Positions 51,401-58,979 of a stretch of 60,000 nt of DNA are shown one piece after another. The position numbers and the translations under genes are program-made. The DNA comes from Owenia fusiformis (Eukaryota > Annelida > Polychaeta > Sabellida > Oweniidae), in the NCBI GenBank assembly GCA_903813345.2, contig CAIIXF020000010.1, forward strand, positions 4,829,169 through 4,889,168. The letters are read 5' to 3'. How positions within the stretch are numbered: position 1 is the stretch's first letter; each line of letters opens with the position of its first letter. The notes under the pieces were generated by a model. The model was not told where the DNA came from. It ran no database searches and worked only from the letters and a program-made list of their open reading frames with translations.

Positions 51401-54400
51401 TGATGAGAATTGGCAGCTACTAATTCAACAAAAATTGCTGATATGTGAGTTATCAGAAGATTACATTTTTTACCAAAAATGGCAACCATTTTAAATTCAG
51501 TGGCCATCTTAAAAATTCCTTGAGCAGAGTCCTGTCCCTCAGGCATCAGCATGTAAAACCTGTTAAAGGGTTCCGATTAGCATCCCGTATAAAAACAATA
51601 TGGCGGCTCCGGGCGAATCAACTGGATCAGTCCATTTTTAAGAAATAAGGGGAGTTCTGAAAAATCCAGTTTATTAAAATTGTCTTTGAGATAAAGTAAT
51701 CCGTTTATAATGATTTTGAAAACGTTATCCAAAGAGTGATTGCGTTCAAAGAATACATGTACAACAGCCAATATAAATCCTTGTATTAGAAACCGGTTTG
51801 TCTTGCTTTGTTTCATTTGTAGGATATTTCATATGCCAAGCTGTGTGCTATTACGTTATGGGGAAATTTAGATGCCAATTTTTCCTTATTGTACACAAAT
51901 AGAAGATCCTGAAACTTCACCCATAAATGCGGAATTGATTTGTCAAAATAAAAATCACCCTTTGACGATCTATAATATACTTATGCTATATTACAGTTAG
52001 AGGTGTTGACACAACGACCTCGAACCTGTGAACCCTTGAGTATTATTCCAGGATCGGGCCTTTTGTACTAAACGGTGAGCAACACCAGAAACGAGCGTTC
52101 GATTTGCTAAACGATATGCGTCACCCTTTAACTGGCATATAAGTTATCAAAGATTACATTTTTTACAAAAAATGGAAGCCATTTTAATTCAGTGGTCATC
52201 CTGAAAATATATTTCTTAAACACAGCACTTATGCCCCTCAGGCATCAGCATATGATATTTGAACTAAATCTGCTCACTAGTATTTGAGTTATCAAAGATC
52301 ACATTTTTTACAAAAAATTGTAGCCATTTTGAATTGAGCAGTCGTATTGACTATTCCTTCTCAAGCAGAGGTCCTATTCCCACAAGGCATCAGTCTATAA
52401 AATTTGAAAACAATCTGTCAACCGGTAATTGAGTTATCACCCTGACAGACGAACTAACAGATGGACAAATAGACGGATGGCTTCTCTATATCCCTCTCAA
52501 ACTATGTTCAGTGGGATAAAAAGTGTCATAAATGATGACTGAAATAATGGAACAATAAAATCATTATTAGTAAATATCATTCCAGTTAAGACTTGCATTA
52601 TATCATTTTACATATTTTAAAGAAAATGGCGGCCATTTTAAATTGTGTGGCCATATTGAAACTCTTTCTTGAGCAGAGGTCCTACATCCATAAGATACGA
52701 GGTTAAAATTTGAACCAAACATGTAAACTGAAAGGATGAATGGACAGGTGGATGAATGGTAAAAGGCTTCTCTATATCCCTACAGAACTACTTTTGGTGG
52801 AATGAGTTGTCAAAGAGCAGTGAAGTATGTATTATTTAATATCTATGATTTTATGAAATGATAATAACATACACAGGATTTCAATCATCAAACATCATTG
52901 GTGGGTTACAACATAACTTGGAAAGGGTGCCTAGATGTAGGTGTGAACTGAAGTGTGGACCTACCCTTAAAGTTGACTTGGTTTCATCAAGAGCTGCGGG
53001 GGTTACATTACAGATGATAGCAGTTCTAGAGTTTCCCCCAAGTGCATTCTGTAAGATCCGAGTCAACTTGGAGCTTCTGTATGGAATATGTCTGTAAAAT
53101 AAATTGTATTCAGTTATTCAGTAATCTGATTGGTTAAAACACATGTCACAAAATATACTTTGATATTTTTTCCAGTGTTTTGGCATACTTCAGTTTTGTT
53201 TTGAACCATGACCATTTCCACAATTTTGGTTTATTCATACCATTCCTGCATTATTCTGTATTAGTTAACAAATAGAGAAATATCATTATGTTATCACATC
53301 ATAAACTATAATAATGATGGACTGCGATTGGTCAGATCAGATCACATGACCAGTTAATTCAATCTACCACATTATTCATAGTAATACCCTTTGTTTTATT
53401 TTGTTCAAAAACTCCACTTACTTCTCTCCTTCTGTGAGTTTCCTAATAACATCTCCCAACATGAGTAGAGACTTGTTGATCTGACCACCCTCTCTTAACC
53501 TCTCCCCTGTGGCACCTGTATCTCTTGCATTCTCTGAACCAGCTAAATCAACAAGATTCTGAAACAGAATGTAAAAGGAAATAAATGGTATGAAGCATAA
53601 AACTGCATTTATGGACATGGCCATTGCAAATGTGGCAATGCCAAAGCAGGAGTGATCGTGAAAGAATACTTTTTGGAGGCCTTGCTACTTTACACTGATT
53701 AAATAGTGGGAACTAGGAGCATTTCTTGTAAGATTTGAAAAATACAAGTATGCGTAGAAAGAATATTTCACTTAAATTTTCCTGATGCAGTATTAAAGAT
53801 TCTGCAAAGTTTATTTCCTAATATAGTATTACACCTTTGGACTTCGAGGAATGCACATTACACCTTGTCGGAATTAATGAAAGATGAGCAGGTATTCACC
53901 TCAATTTCAATAATAGAATGAAGTTTTTTCTTTATACATTGAATGCAGTATAGTTACAGTGTACATGATTTTAAAAATAGATTCTTAAAATGGCTTACCA
54001 GCTGGGCAACTGTTACAGCTTCTTCTTCTCCCATTTGCTCCCTCAGCTTGCTTTCTATAATGACCTGAAATATGGTAGCAAATGAAAATGTAAGGTTAAA
54101 ATAAGAATCATATAGAATTACATATAGTTCAATACCAATGAACAAACAATTTATGAAATGGTTTTAGTCAACAGATAACTAAGTAAGAACATTGTTTTGT
54201 TATTTACCTGTAGGTGAATAATAATGATATAATATGCTCTAGTCTTGTAGGTGAATTTGCTGGGGTCAATTTATTCATTGTAAAGCTATGGATCCACAAA
54301 TCAACTGTTCTCAGATTTAGAGAGTTGATTACAAATTAAAAAATAAATGACTGAATGAGACACTTTTCCTACTGTACAATGTTTGAAGAATTTGAACTCT

Positions 54401-57276
54401 GAGTTTACCTGGAATATTGTATGTGACCTTGAGCTCCTTTCATTCATGTTGGTCACGCCATAATGACGTCTTTTCTCCCCTGAAGATATGTAAGAGAGTG
54501 CCTGGTCTGTGGACTTGATGATGTTCTCTGTTAACCCTGCTATGTGAATTCCACCCTCCTGAAACACAAAACATGCTTTGTAGAGTCTGTTGCAAAACAC
54601 TGAGAAAATGTAGCTGAATAGATCATCATTTTCAATAGAGTTAAAAACCATAAGATTCCATACTACATGTATAATTTAAAACCATGCACAAGGAAGCACT
54701 GGCATCATTTTATGTGTCTTCATATGTGCAATTTTTGCAAAGCGTTAACATGACAGAATTTCGCAACCTGGTAAGTTATTGCAAAAGTTTACAAAAATGT
54801 AACATTATGAGATGAATTGAACAATGGGTAGATGGGACAGATGAGTGAGTGATTCCACAGGCTCACAATATGAGCCAAAAATAGTAAGCATAACAATATT
54901 ACCACTTCACCAATGGCACTCTACAACCTGAAAGTTTCTTGTTAACCTGTACTCTATACAACTAAAATGAATTATACATTTTAATGTGACTAGAGTCCCC
55001 CTGATAATGTGTACAGGCTGAGCAGTCTGAGTTGACAAAGTACTCACCTCATCTTGTAGGACTTGGATGTTAACATTAGCATCTGATCCATCAGATTCTA
55101 ACAGATCTGAGATCCTCTCATTGTAAATCTCCATGAAGCTCATACGAATCAGATATTCTCGATTTGGTTCCTGAAAACAAACAGCAAACCTTTCTTTTCT
55201 TTTTTTCAGTAGCTTCATGAACTTGAAGCAATATTTTCCTTTTGGTCTTTAGAGCTCATATATTTGATGATCAATTCTTATTATGAAAAAATTTGCATAA
55301 CACCAAGTATACTTTAATTTAGATTAACACTCAAAGCAGACATGACCATATTTGGGCATTGTTAATAACTTCACTGTATCAATGATATCGTCAAGAGGCA
55401 TGACCACATTTGGGCAAATTAATGAACTGAACTGTATCAAAGATATATGACCATATTTGGGCATACTTACAGATTGAACTGTGTCAAAGATATCTTCCAG
55501 GGCTAGACGAATGATTCCAGGTTGGAACATAGAGCCACTCATAGTGAATGTCTTCCCACTAGCAGTTTGACCATAGGCAAACATAGTTCCTAGAAGTATT
55601 ACTTATAGTTAGACAACATAAACACATGAACATCATTAATATTTATTCAAAGGTAACAGAGATTACAAAATACCCTCTTGATAAATGATAATATTCGATA
55701 GATTCAATTAATATACACATTGCTATATCTCACAACCTACTAAAACAGATAAGTCTAGGGCAAGAGGAGGGAAAGCCCCAGAGTTTTAAAGATGATAGAC
55801 ATAATTACATCTCTTGCTTACCACCTTTGTTCGTTCGAATTTTCATTGGTTACTTTTCAAATACTACACTTCGATGTGATGTTTTAATTGATAAGGGCAT
55901 ATTCCATACATCTTTCTTCATCTTGATGTGAAATAACAAGCTATGATATTTGTTAACACACCAGAAATTAACATAATACTATTTGAAGCGTATTTCGAAA
56001 ATTCGTCATTTGTTTGTCGACTAATTTGACCAATCAGAGATGTATGTCATCTCAATACAGGTTTACATTATAAGCGTATGTCATCTTTGAACTCGGGTGT
56101 TATTCCCCCTCTGATCTAGCTATATGAATCTTACACAATGAAGTCAATCAGATAACTCATTCAAATCAGAATATAAAGTAATACATTTCTAATATTCGGA
56201 AATTATTCAACATTATAAGGCTATTTCTCACCATTGAATCCAGCAGTTGCTCCCAAGACAACAGGTTTTGCCACAGTGTCATAGATATCCTGGGTTGTCT
56301 CAACTTGGTCAAACACATTATCTGAAATAAAATATATGAATTTTATTGTACTTCATATCACTGTAGAAATTGCAGTTAAACCTGTCAGAGCACCACTGGG
56401 ACCAGGTAAATAAGTGTTTGGATTGCCAGGTGTTCACATTTCAAAGTTTCTCAACATGGAAGTCTAAAGCAGATTTAGTTAAATTGGACCAAAAAGAGTT
56501 CACATTGAGAGATGTTCAGACTAGAGAGGCATTCAGATATATAGGTCTTGCTATAATACATTTTCACATGTACATGTACTTCATCTTTTGCAACATTTCT
56601 GTAAATGTGTTGGCCATAGTGAAAATGTGACAGCTGATTTCATTCTATTAACTGTTAAAATACCAAATCATATGTGATTGAGGATTTTGGCAAAGGCCAA
56701 AATCAAACATCATAATATTTTCATAATCACAGAAGCTATGTCTTTTTTATTCAAATCACCAAATTTTTCTTGTTTTAGAAAACATTTTTACCAGATCCTG
56801 CATATTAATAGTTCATATTAGGCAGATTCAAAAAATAATGTTCAAATTTTACCAAAGTAATAGCAATCTTTGGGGTCATTTTCTTTGTCTTTTACTGCAA
56901 TGTAGTTGTTGTTGGCCACCCAGTGTGTTTTACTCCCACTTTCTCTGCAAAACAAAGTTATTATACAAATATACATACAAGCATACAATAACATATATAT
57001 ACAATCATACAATAATATATATACAATCATACTACATGCTACATCATGTTTTGTAAAATAAGTCGAATGATGATAAGATTTTTAAGAAATACAATGAACT
57101 TGCCTTAGGTAATTTTGATAAACTTAAAAGAATCATTTTTCACATTTTCCACTGGTTGCAAATAAATAAGACCCACTAGTTTTATTGCCACAACATAACA
57201 CATAACCATATTTAGAAATGACTTACCTTTGAATCAGCGGCCTAACACGAACCACAACCTTAATGTTGTCTGTCAT
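25581..57276 (-). CDS. CENPE: Centromere-associated kinesin CENP-E (kinesin-7), 38 coding exons, 2421 aa
   Basis: Plus-end-directed mitotic motor that links kinetochores to microtubules during congression and the spindle checkpoint. Exons read from the - strand: 57276-57227, 56944-56853, 56321-56232, 55589-55471, 55170-55048, 54558-54409, 54064-53999, 53558-53422, 53091-52965, 46879-46760, 46230-46096, 45744-45546, 45326-45291, 44701-44637, 44323-44076, 43740-43623, 43437-43219, 43068-42996, 42778-42360, 42074-41910, 41567-41439, 41172-41042, 40625-40445, 40069-39980, 39615-39438, 39178-38988, 38240-38127, 37456-35483, 35099-34971, 34787-34568, 34062-33878, 33504-33367, 27964-27844, 27493-27349, 26872-26766, 26558-26360, 26227-26154, 25789-25581. 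All borders are GT-AG, every junction keeps phase, and the total is 7266 nt including the stop. N-terminal motor, long coiled-coil rod and a CaaX-type end (CKQQ) match CENP-E (human about 2700 aa). Exact borders are read by eye; a small extra exon could be missed. Confidence 0.93.
27844..27964 (-). CDS. CENPE: CENP-E exon 33, beyond the 5.4-kb transposon-bearing intron
   Basis: Codes residues 2138-2178. Its first 15 residues ([15 protein letters not shown]) nearly repeat the start of exon 32 ([15 protein letters not shown]), so the two exons share origin; the rest diverges. The acceptor (TTTTGTAG) is the first unit of a minisatellite running 300 bp into the intron. The donor is CAAG/GTGATA, weaker than most in this gene. 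Confidence 0.85.
27952..28281. repeat. 30-bp minisatellite made of copies of an exon acceptor
   Basis: About eleven units of roughly 30 bp. The unit on the - strand contains TTGTTTTGTAGCTAAAGC or TTGTTTTACAGCTAAAGC. The first unit is the true 3' splice site and start of CENP-E exon 33, so the array multiplies a functional splice acceptor upstream of the real one. Units nearest the exon are most similar; distal ones are diverged. Confidence 0.8.
29140..29660. repeat. AGGTCA-rich interspersed repeat inside the large transposon
   Basis: Bounded by text around AAAAGTGGTGACATATTGTTA and GGTGGTGACATTTTGTCATG. The interior repeats TGACCTTCAATGACCTT and its complement AAGGTCA several times. Non-coding; the AGGTCA cores are nuclear-receptor half-sites by sequence, but probably only repeat composition. 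Confidence 0.5.
29695..29862. repeat. ACAGT...ACCTG / GTGAACACC-type repeat
   Basis: Starts ACAGTGGGACCTGGGTTAGT and ends GTTCACTGTACACAGGTTTT, with repeated GTGAACACCT inside. Same family as the repeats at 16219 and 56356. Confidence 0.55.
30018..32453 (+). pseudogene. Broken ORF of the large transposon, uncharacterised protein family
   Basis: Several frames continue one degraded protein: [20 protein letters not shown] and [19 protein letters not shown] (30018-30227), then [16 protein letters not shown]...[12 protein letters not shown]...KSKLLHELE (30224-30480), [18 protein letters not shown] (about 30508-30560), [12 protein letters not shown] (about 30960-31000), then after a nested MITE an acidic end [18 protein letters not shown] closing at TAA 32451-32453. 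The order resembles a repetitive unnamed protein family I recall from invertebrate and fish genomes. The [10 protein letters not shown] segment looks like the acidic motif of PIN/FEN-type nucleases, but that is only inference. Frameshifts and stops make it non-functional here. Confidence 0.55.
31155..31531. mobile_element. 377-bp TACCCT-ended MITE nested in the transposon, perfect 9-bp TSD
   Basis: Ends TACCCTTTG and CACAGGGTA (8 of 9 bp inverted match), flanked by the direct repeat CATCAAGAG (31146-31154 and 31532-31540). It interrupts the transposon's ORF region. A second long member lies inverted at 57676; a deleted one at 24388. The 9-bp duplication suggests a Mutator-like family. Confidence 0.85.
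33367..35099 (-). CDS. CENPE: CENP-E exons 29-32: coiled-coil rod with duplicated exons
   Basis: Codes residues 1914-2137. Exon 31 (34062-33878) and exon 32 (33504-33367) are similar: both contain a CEE.D..LE.E...HEKT..QLK.K.KQ.E...AK..ER pattern and both end in phase 0, so exon 32 looks like a tandem exon duplication. Exon 32 is exactly 138 nt with phase 0 at both ends, so it could be skipped without breaking the frame. An 18-bp minisatellite lies in intron 30. Confidence 0.88.
34100..34363. repeat. 18-bp minisatellite in CENP-E intron 30
   Basis: About 14.6 units of AGTGTTGTAATGGTCCAT with point variants. Because 18 is a multiple of 3, both strands give long repetitive frames (for example 34001-34375 and 34150-34518); these are not genes. 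Confidence 0.9.
35483..37456 (-). CDS. CENPE: CENP-E exon 28: 658-codon coiled-coil exon
   Basis: A single 1974-nt exon codes residues 1256-1913, all predicted coil. The first 230 residues show a loose repeat around WExxLExxL and EWExKLxxE motifs. Residues about 1573-1630 and 1631-1688 are a tandem duplication of 58 residues (units start EEIANL, contain EELETQKLE and [13 protein letters not shown]); at DNA level the units are exactly 174 bp apart. It opens with ATG by chance after the acceptor TTTTTAG and ends with CAG/GTATGT. Read alone it could be mistaken for a golgin or myosin tail, but its phases fit exons 27 and 29. Confidence 0.9.
37806..38122. mobile_element. GGAGGCATCAA inverted-repeat element next to exon 27 donor
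   Basis: Arms GGAGAGGCATCAAAAATTAA (from 37806) and the complement of GGGGAGGCACCAAAAGATTG (to about 38122) pair over about 45 bp. The right end lies about four bases from the CENP-E exon 27 border at 38127, so the donor GTAAGGGGAGG runs into the element's terminal repeat. Related to 21256-21446. Confidence 0.6.
38127..44323 (-). CDS. CENPE: CENP-E exons 15-27: coiled-coil rod, first part
   Basis: Codes residues 504-1255. The sequence is rich in Glu, Lys, Gln and Leu with heptad spacing and almost no Pro, as in the long flexible rod of CENP-E. Exon 19 (419 nt) begins with a short Ala-rich repeat in which DLASELAMA occurs twice, about 20 residues apart, before coil resumes. Exon 27 (38240-38127) starts with an internal Met codon; its donor abuts a transposon end (see 37806-38122). 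Confidence 0.9.
44637..46879 (-). CDS. CENPE: CENP-E exons 10-14: neck and regulatory linker
   Basis: Codes residues 319-503. Exon 10 ([17 protein letters not shown]) completes the motor end seen in all kinesins and begins the neck coil; it is separated from exon 9 by a 6.1-kb intron. Exon 11 is charged coil. Exon 12 (404-470) opens [11 protein letters not shown]. It resembles the RRVTWC region of human CENP-E, where Aurora kinases phosphorylate Thr422 and PP1 docks; here Thr410 sits in an RRxT context. The rest of exon 12 is Ser/Pro-rich and probably disordered. Exon 13 is only 36 nt ([12 protein letters not shown]); exon 14 contains [16 protein letters not shown]. Confidence 0.9.
45124..45215. 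repeat. Hairpin-forming inverted repeat, about 92 bp
   Basis: Outer arms GTGCAATACCTGTATATATTT and its exact complement pair, with a further inner pairing (GGGGGATGTATTTCAC with GTGGAATACACCCTC) around a small GC-rich loop. Lies in CENP-E intron 13. A compact MITE or foldback remnant. Confidence 0.7.
46925..47450. repeat. GGCCATTTTGAAT-type interspersed repeat (intron 9)
   Basis: Three to four diverged units of about 150 bp, each with TGGCCATTTTGAATT...CAGCAGAGGTCCTTTGCC-like text, ending near a poly-G run (about 47431-47440). Same family as 11145-12250 and 51340-52810. A longer poly-G run (18 G) lies at 47937-47954. Confidence 0.55.
48581..50467 (+). CDS. Intronless TRIM (RING, B-box, coiled-coil, NHL-like) gene with one in-frame stop
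   Basis: One 629-codon frame in CENP-E intron 9, on the opposite strand. RING ligands are C15, C18, C30, H32, C35, C38, C55 and C58; B-box 1 starts C97/C100; B-box 2 starts C162/H165. A coiled coil follows (about 200-330). The C-terminal 200 residues are NHL-like beta-propeller ([21 protein letters not shown]). Such proteins are E3 ubiquitin ligases of the TRIM2/3/56/71 type, often single-exon and expanded in invertebrates. Codon 191 (49151-49153) is TAA, between the last two zinc-ligand His residues of B-box 2; the frame is otherwise open on both sides. So it is a very recent pseudogene, a polymorphism, a sequencing error, or subject to readthrough. Start: ATG in good context (AAAATGG). AATAAA at 50850-50855. 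Confidence 0.85.
50431..50590 (+). repeat. Tandem duplication of the TRIM gene 3' end
   Basis: The last codons and start of the 3' UTR (GGCTATATCTGGTGTGTTAA ... ATGTGTATAGAACAAACTAA ... ACTATGGACTGATA) recur from about 50528 with small changes. The second copy is shorter because part of the first spacer is missing. Confidence 0.75.
51340..52810. repeat. GGCCATTTTGAAT-type interspersed repeats (intron 9)
   Basis: Several units carry ATTTTTTACAAAAAATGG, GCCATTTTGAATTGAG and AGCAGAGGTCCTATTCCC. Two ends (about 52475-52520 and 52770-52805) carry GGCTTCTCTATATCCCT followed by a TTC(A/G)GTGGGATAAAA-like terminus, the complement of the terminus at 11145. No coding. Confidence 0.55.
52965..57276 (-). 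CDS. CENPE: CENP-E exons 1-9: kinesin motor domain
   Basis: Codes residues 1-318. Seen in order: [14 protein letters not shown] (first beta strand of the motor), [14 protein letters not shown]-loop [10 protein letters not shown] (Gly84-Thr91 is GQTASGKT), [15 protein letters not shown], switch I NERSSRSH (197-204), switch II DLAGSE (234-239), then [33 protein letters not shown] and [13 protein letters not shown]. All nucleotide-contacting motifs are intact, so an active ATPase is expected. The start ATG has an acceptor (TTTTAG) 5 nt upstream, implying at least one 5' non-coding exon near 58.43 kb. Part of exon 4 is repeated in the following intron (55324-55500). Confidence 0.95.
53092..53421 (-). 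other. CENPE: CENP-E intron 8, nothing recognised
   Basis: AT-rich intron between exons 8 and 9 with normal GT and AG borders. No repeat or gene recognised. Confidence 0.5.
55324..55500. repeat. CENPE: Tandem duplication of the CENP-E exon 4 / intron 4 junction
   Basis: Three units of about 70 bp: the one at about 55450-55500 is the real exon 4 end (DIFDTVQS, then GTAAGTATGCCCAAATATGG). Two more lie further into the intron (about 55388-55450 and 55324-55388), still reading DIIDTVK and MPKYGH. The copied units have lost the GTAAGT donor. Confidence 0.75.
56356..56540. repeat. AAACCTGT / GTGTTCACA-type repeat (intron 2 of CENP-E)
   Basis: Begins GCAGTTAAACCTGTCAGAGC, with GGTGTTCACATT and GAGTTCACATTGAGAGATGT inside; a diverged member of the family at 16219. 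The + strand frame here is not a gene. Confidence 0.5.
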
Positions 57277-57410
57277 CTTGACTAAAAGCACATAATAAAA
57301 ACAGGATTTATACAATGTATCTTTCAATAAATAATATTTACCTTATATGGATGTAAAAATCATGAAACGTTGTAATAGTCAGATTGGCTAATGAAAAAAC
57401 CTTTTGAGAG

Positions 57411-57510
57411 TTGCCGAATTGATCGAGTGGTCTAGAGCGCTGAACAAGCCAAGCTAGCCAGTAGGTACTGTATCGTAACCATGAGGTCATGAGTTTGAGA
57501 CACATGAGCT
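57411..57510 (+). mobile_element. tRNA-derived SINE head
   Basis: CGAGTGGTCTAGAGCGCTG (57424-57442) matches a pol III A box of the tRNA-Leu type, and GAGTTTGAGAC (about 57491-57501) a decayed B box about 50 bp downstream, with GAGGTCATGAG just before it. The segment does not fold into a proper tRNA, so I read it as a SINE head rather than a tRNA gene. It lies in the 5' UTR intron of CENP-E, antisense to it. Confidence 0.5.
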
Positions 57511-57675
57511 ATTTGTGTTTATTCAGTTGTGTATATGCATGTATGTTCATTCTGGGATATTGAGTTTGCTGCACATTGCATACACTCAGGCAAAATTGCA
57601 TAATAGTAGATATACATGTATTCTATTGTCATTAGCTCAACGACAATTAAGATGCGTATCATGCACCAATGTGGC

Positions 57676-57980
57676 TACCCTGCGTGCAGAGTCTAGTTAA
57701 ACTACACTCTGCCTAGTAGAGACCATATTATAGTTTAGTAGCCCCACCCCAACGATGGGTACGGTGACAGTTTGGGTAATAAATCACTTCTGACCTTTCT
57801 TCCACCATTCAGCGAGCTTGAAGAAACATACCCCAAATGCGTTCTAATTAAATATGCGCATGTCATTGGTCAATTCCGGGCTCAACGATGATGTCAGAAG
57901 GAATGACCATATATAGAACGTCGGTCAAATTTAGGCGATGAACACTGATTGGGCAGTGAGTTCACAGGTTCATTTTATCT
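57676..57980. mobile_element. TACCCT-ended MITE, inverted relative to the copy at 31155
   Basis: Starts TACCCTGCGTGCAGAGTCTA and matches the reverse complement of 31210-31531 for about 300 bp, ending near GTTCACAGGTTCATTTTAT. The far terminus is missing, so the copy is truncated. Lies in the CENP-E 5' UTR intron. Confidence 0.75.
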
Positions 57981-58063
57981 CACTGATGATAAAACTGATG
58001 GGGATGAATAGAGGTGATGATAGAGGATGACGTCGACATCACTGGCTAGTCCACTACGTCCTA

Positions 58064-58083
58064 ATGATGATGATGATGATGAA
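58064..58083. repeat. GAT/ATG trinucleotide microsatellite
   Basis: About six GAT units. Open frames on both strands across 57975-58221 have no recognised motif and lie in the CENP-E 5' UTR intron. Confidence 0.7.
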
Positions 58084-58427
58084 ACGCGGCGTCCTGAGAC
58101 GGATGCAACACGCATGCGTAATGATGTCGAACTGATTCGACGTGGATCTTTGGTATTTTCTGGAAAGTATTCAGTTGACAGAACAATTCTGGCTCCTCCC
58201 CAAGCTACTTTAGACATCTAGACTAGATCTATCAAAAGTTTGGACTGGAGAAAAAAATCATGAAATTGAAAATGCCAGCTCAACTTATGGATACAGTTTT
58301 CAAGTAATACGTGTGTTTTACGAGTTTAAAAGTCATACAATCGTATAAACCAACTTAACAGCTTAATTTGAACGCCATAAAATAGCTAAATTGTGTTAGG
58401 CAATTAGAAAAAAATAGTTATTCTTAC

Positions 58428-58490
58428 CAAACCTGCAACTTTTCTCCGCTGAAAAAGTTCAAATTTTGAGACATAAAATAAACCAATCAG
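58428..58490 (-). promoter_or_regulatory. CENPE: Probable CENP-E promoter and 5' UTR exon
   Basis: On the - strand, TTG/GTAAGAA places a splice donor at 58427, so the stretch from 58428 upward would be a 5' non-coding exon joined to the acceptor at 57282. Upstream of it are TTTGAA (58463-58458), matching the CHR element bound by MuvB/DREAM, and an inverted CCAAT box (58483-58487, NF-Y), 19 bp apart. CCAAT plus CHR is the usual layout of G2/M genes, which includes CENP-E in vertebrates. TTTGAA is common in AT-rich DNA, so this is suggestive only. Confidence 0.5.
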
Positions 58491-58905
58491 AAGACGTGTA
58501 TTTGAACAATAACACGAACGACAACAATATCAAAACCGGAAGCTGTTCGGTGTATTTTTAAACTGGCGTAACGCGTATAAAGTTTATTTAATTTTTATTC
58601 ATTCAGAAAACTTTATATACAATGATAATACATAACAAATACTGACACCAAATGTCATACATAAGTGAAAGTCAAGTATCAAAAAGTACCAATATATTAA
58701 TTATCAATTATATATGAATAATCACCTCTTTTTGTTTAGGCTATTTTTATTCACTCATTTGAAATAATCTAATTTCTAAATATTTATTGTATGTTTGATA
58801 GGATGTTTGATATTTATTAAATGTTGATATTTTACCAGTGGTATCCAGGTTTTCCCCGGGATTCCCGGGGAAATCGAGCACCTGTGGGAGTGAACAACTT
58901 CAGTG

Positions 58906-58977
58906 GTCACGTGACGGGGTGGGCTGAAAAATTTACGTCCGCCATTTTGACGAAGAGTGACAGTGTCGTTTGTCGAG
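58906..58977 (+). promoter_or_regulatory. Promoter and first non-coding exon of a + strand gene leaving the window
   Basis: GTCACGTGAC (58906-58915) is identical to the CLEAR consensus read by TFEB/MiT factors and contains an E-box. CCGCCATTTTGACG (58939-58952) fits a YY1 site of the kind found at transcription starts. GAG/GTAAGCTG puts a splice donor at 58978. No coding exon is recognised downstream in the window, so the product is unknown. The gap to the CENP-E promoter is about 0.45 kb, so the two may be divergent. Confidence 0.45.
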
Positions 58978-58979
58978 GT

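Noticed and set aside
57424-57503. A functional tRNA-Leu gene
   Set aside because: Only A-box and decayed B-box similarity; acceptor and anticodon stems do not pair, so a SINE head is more likely.
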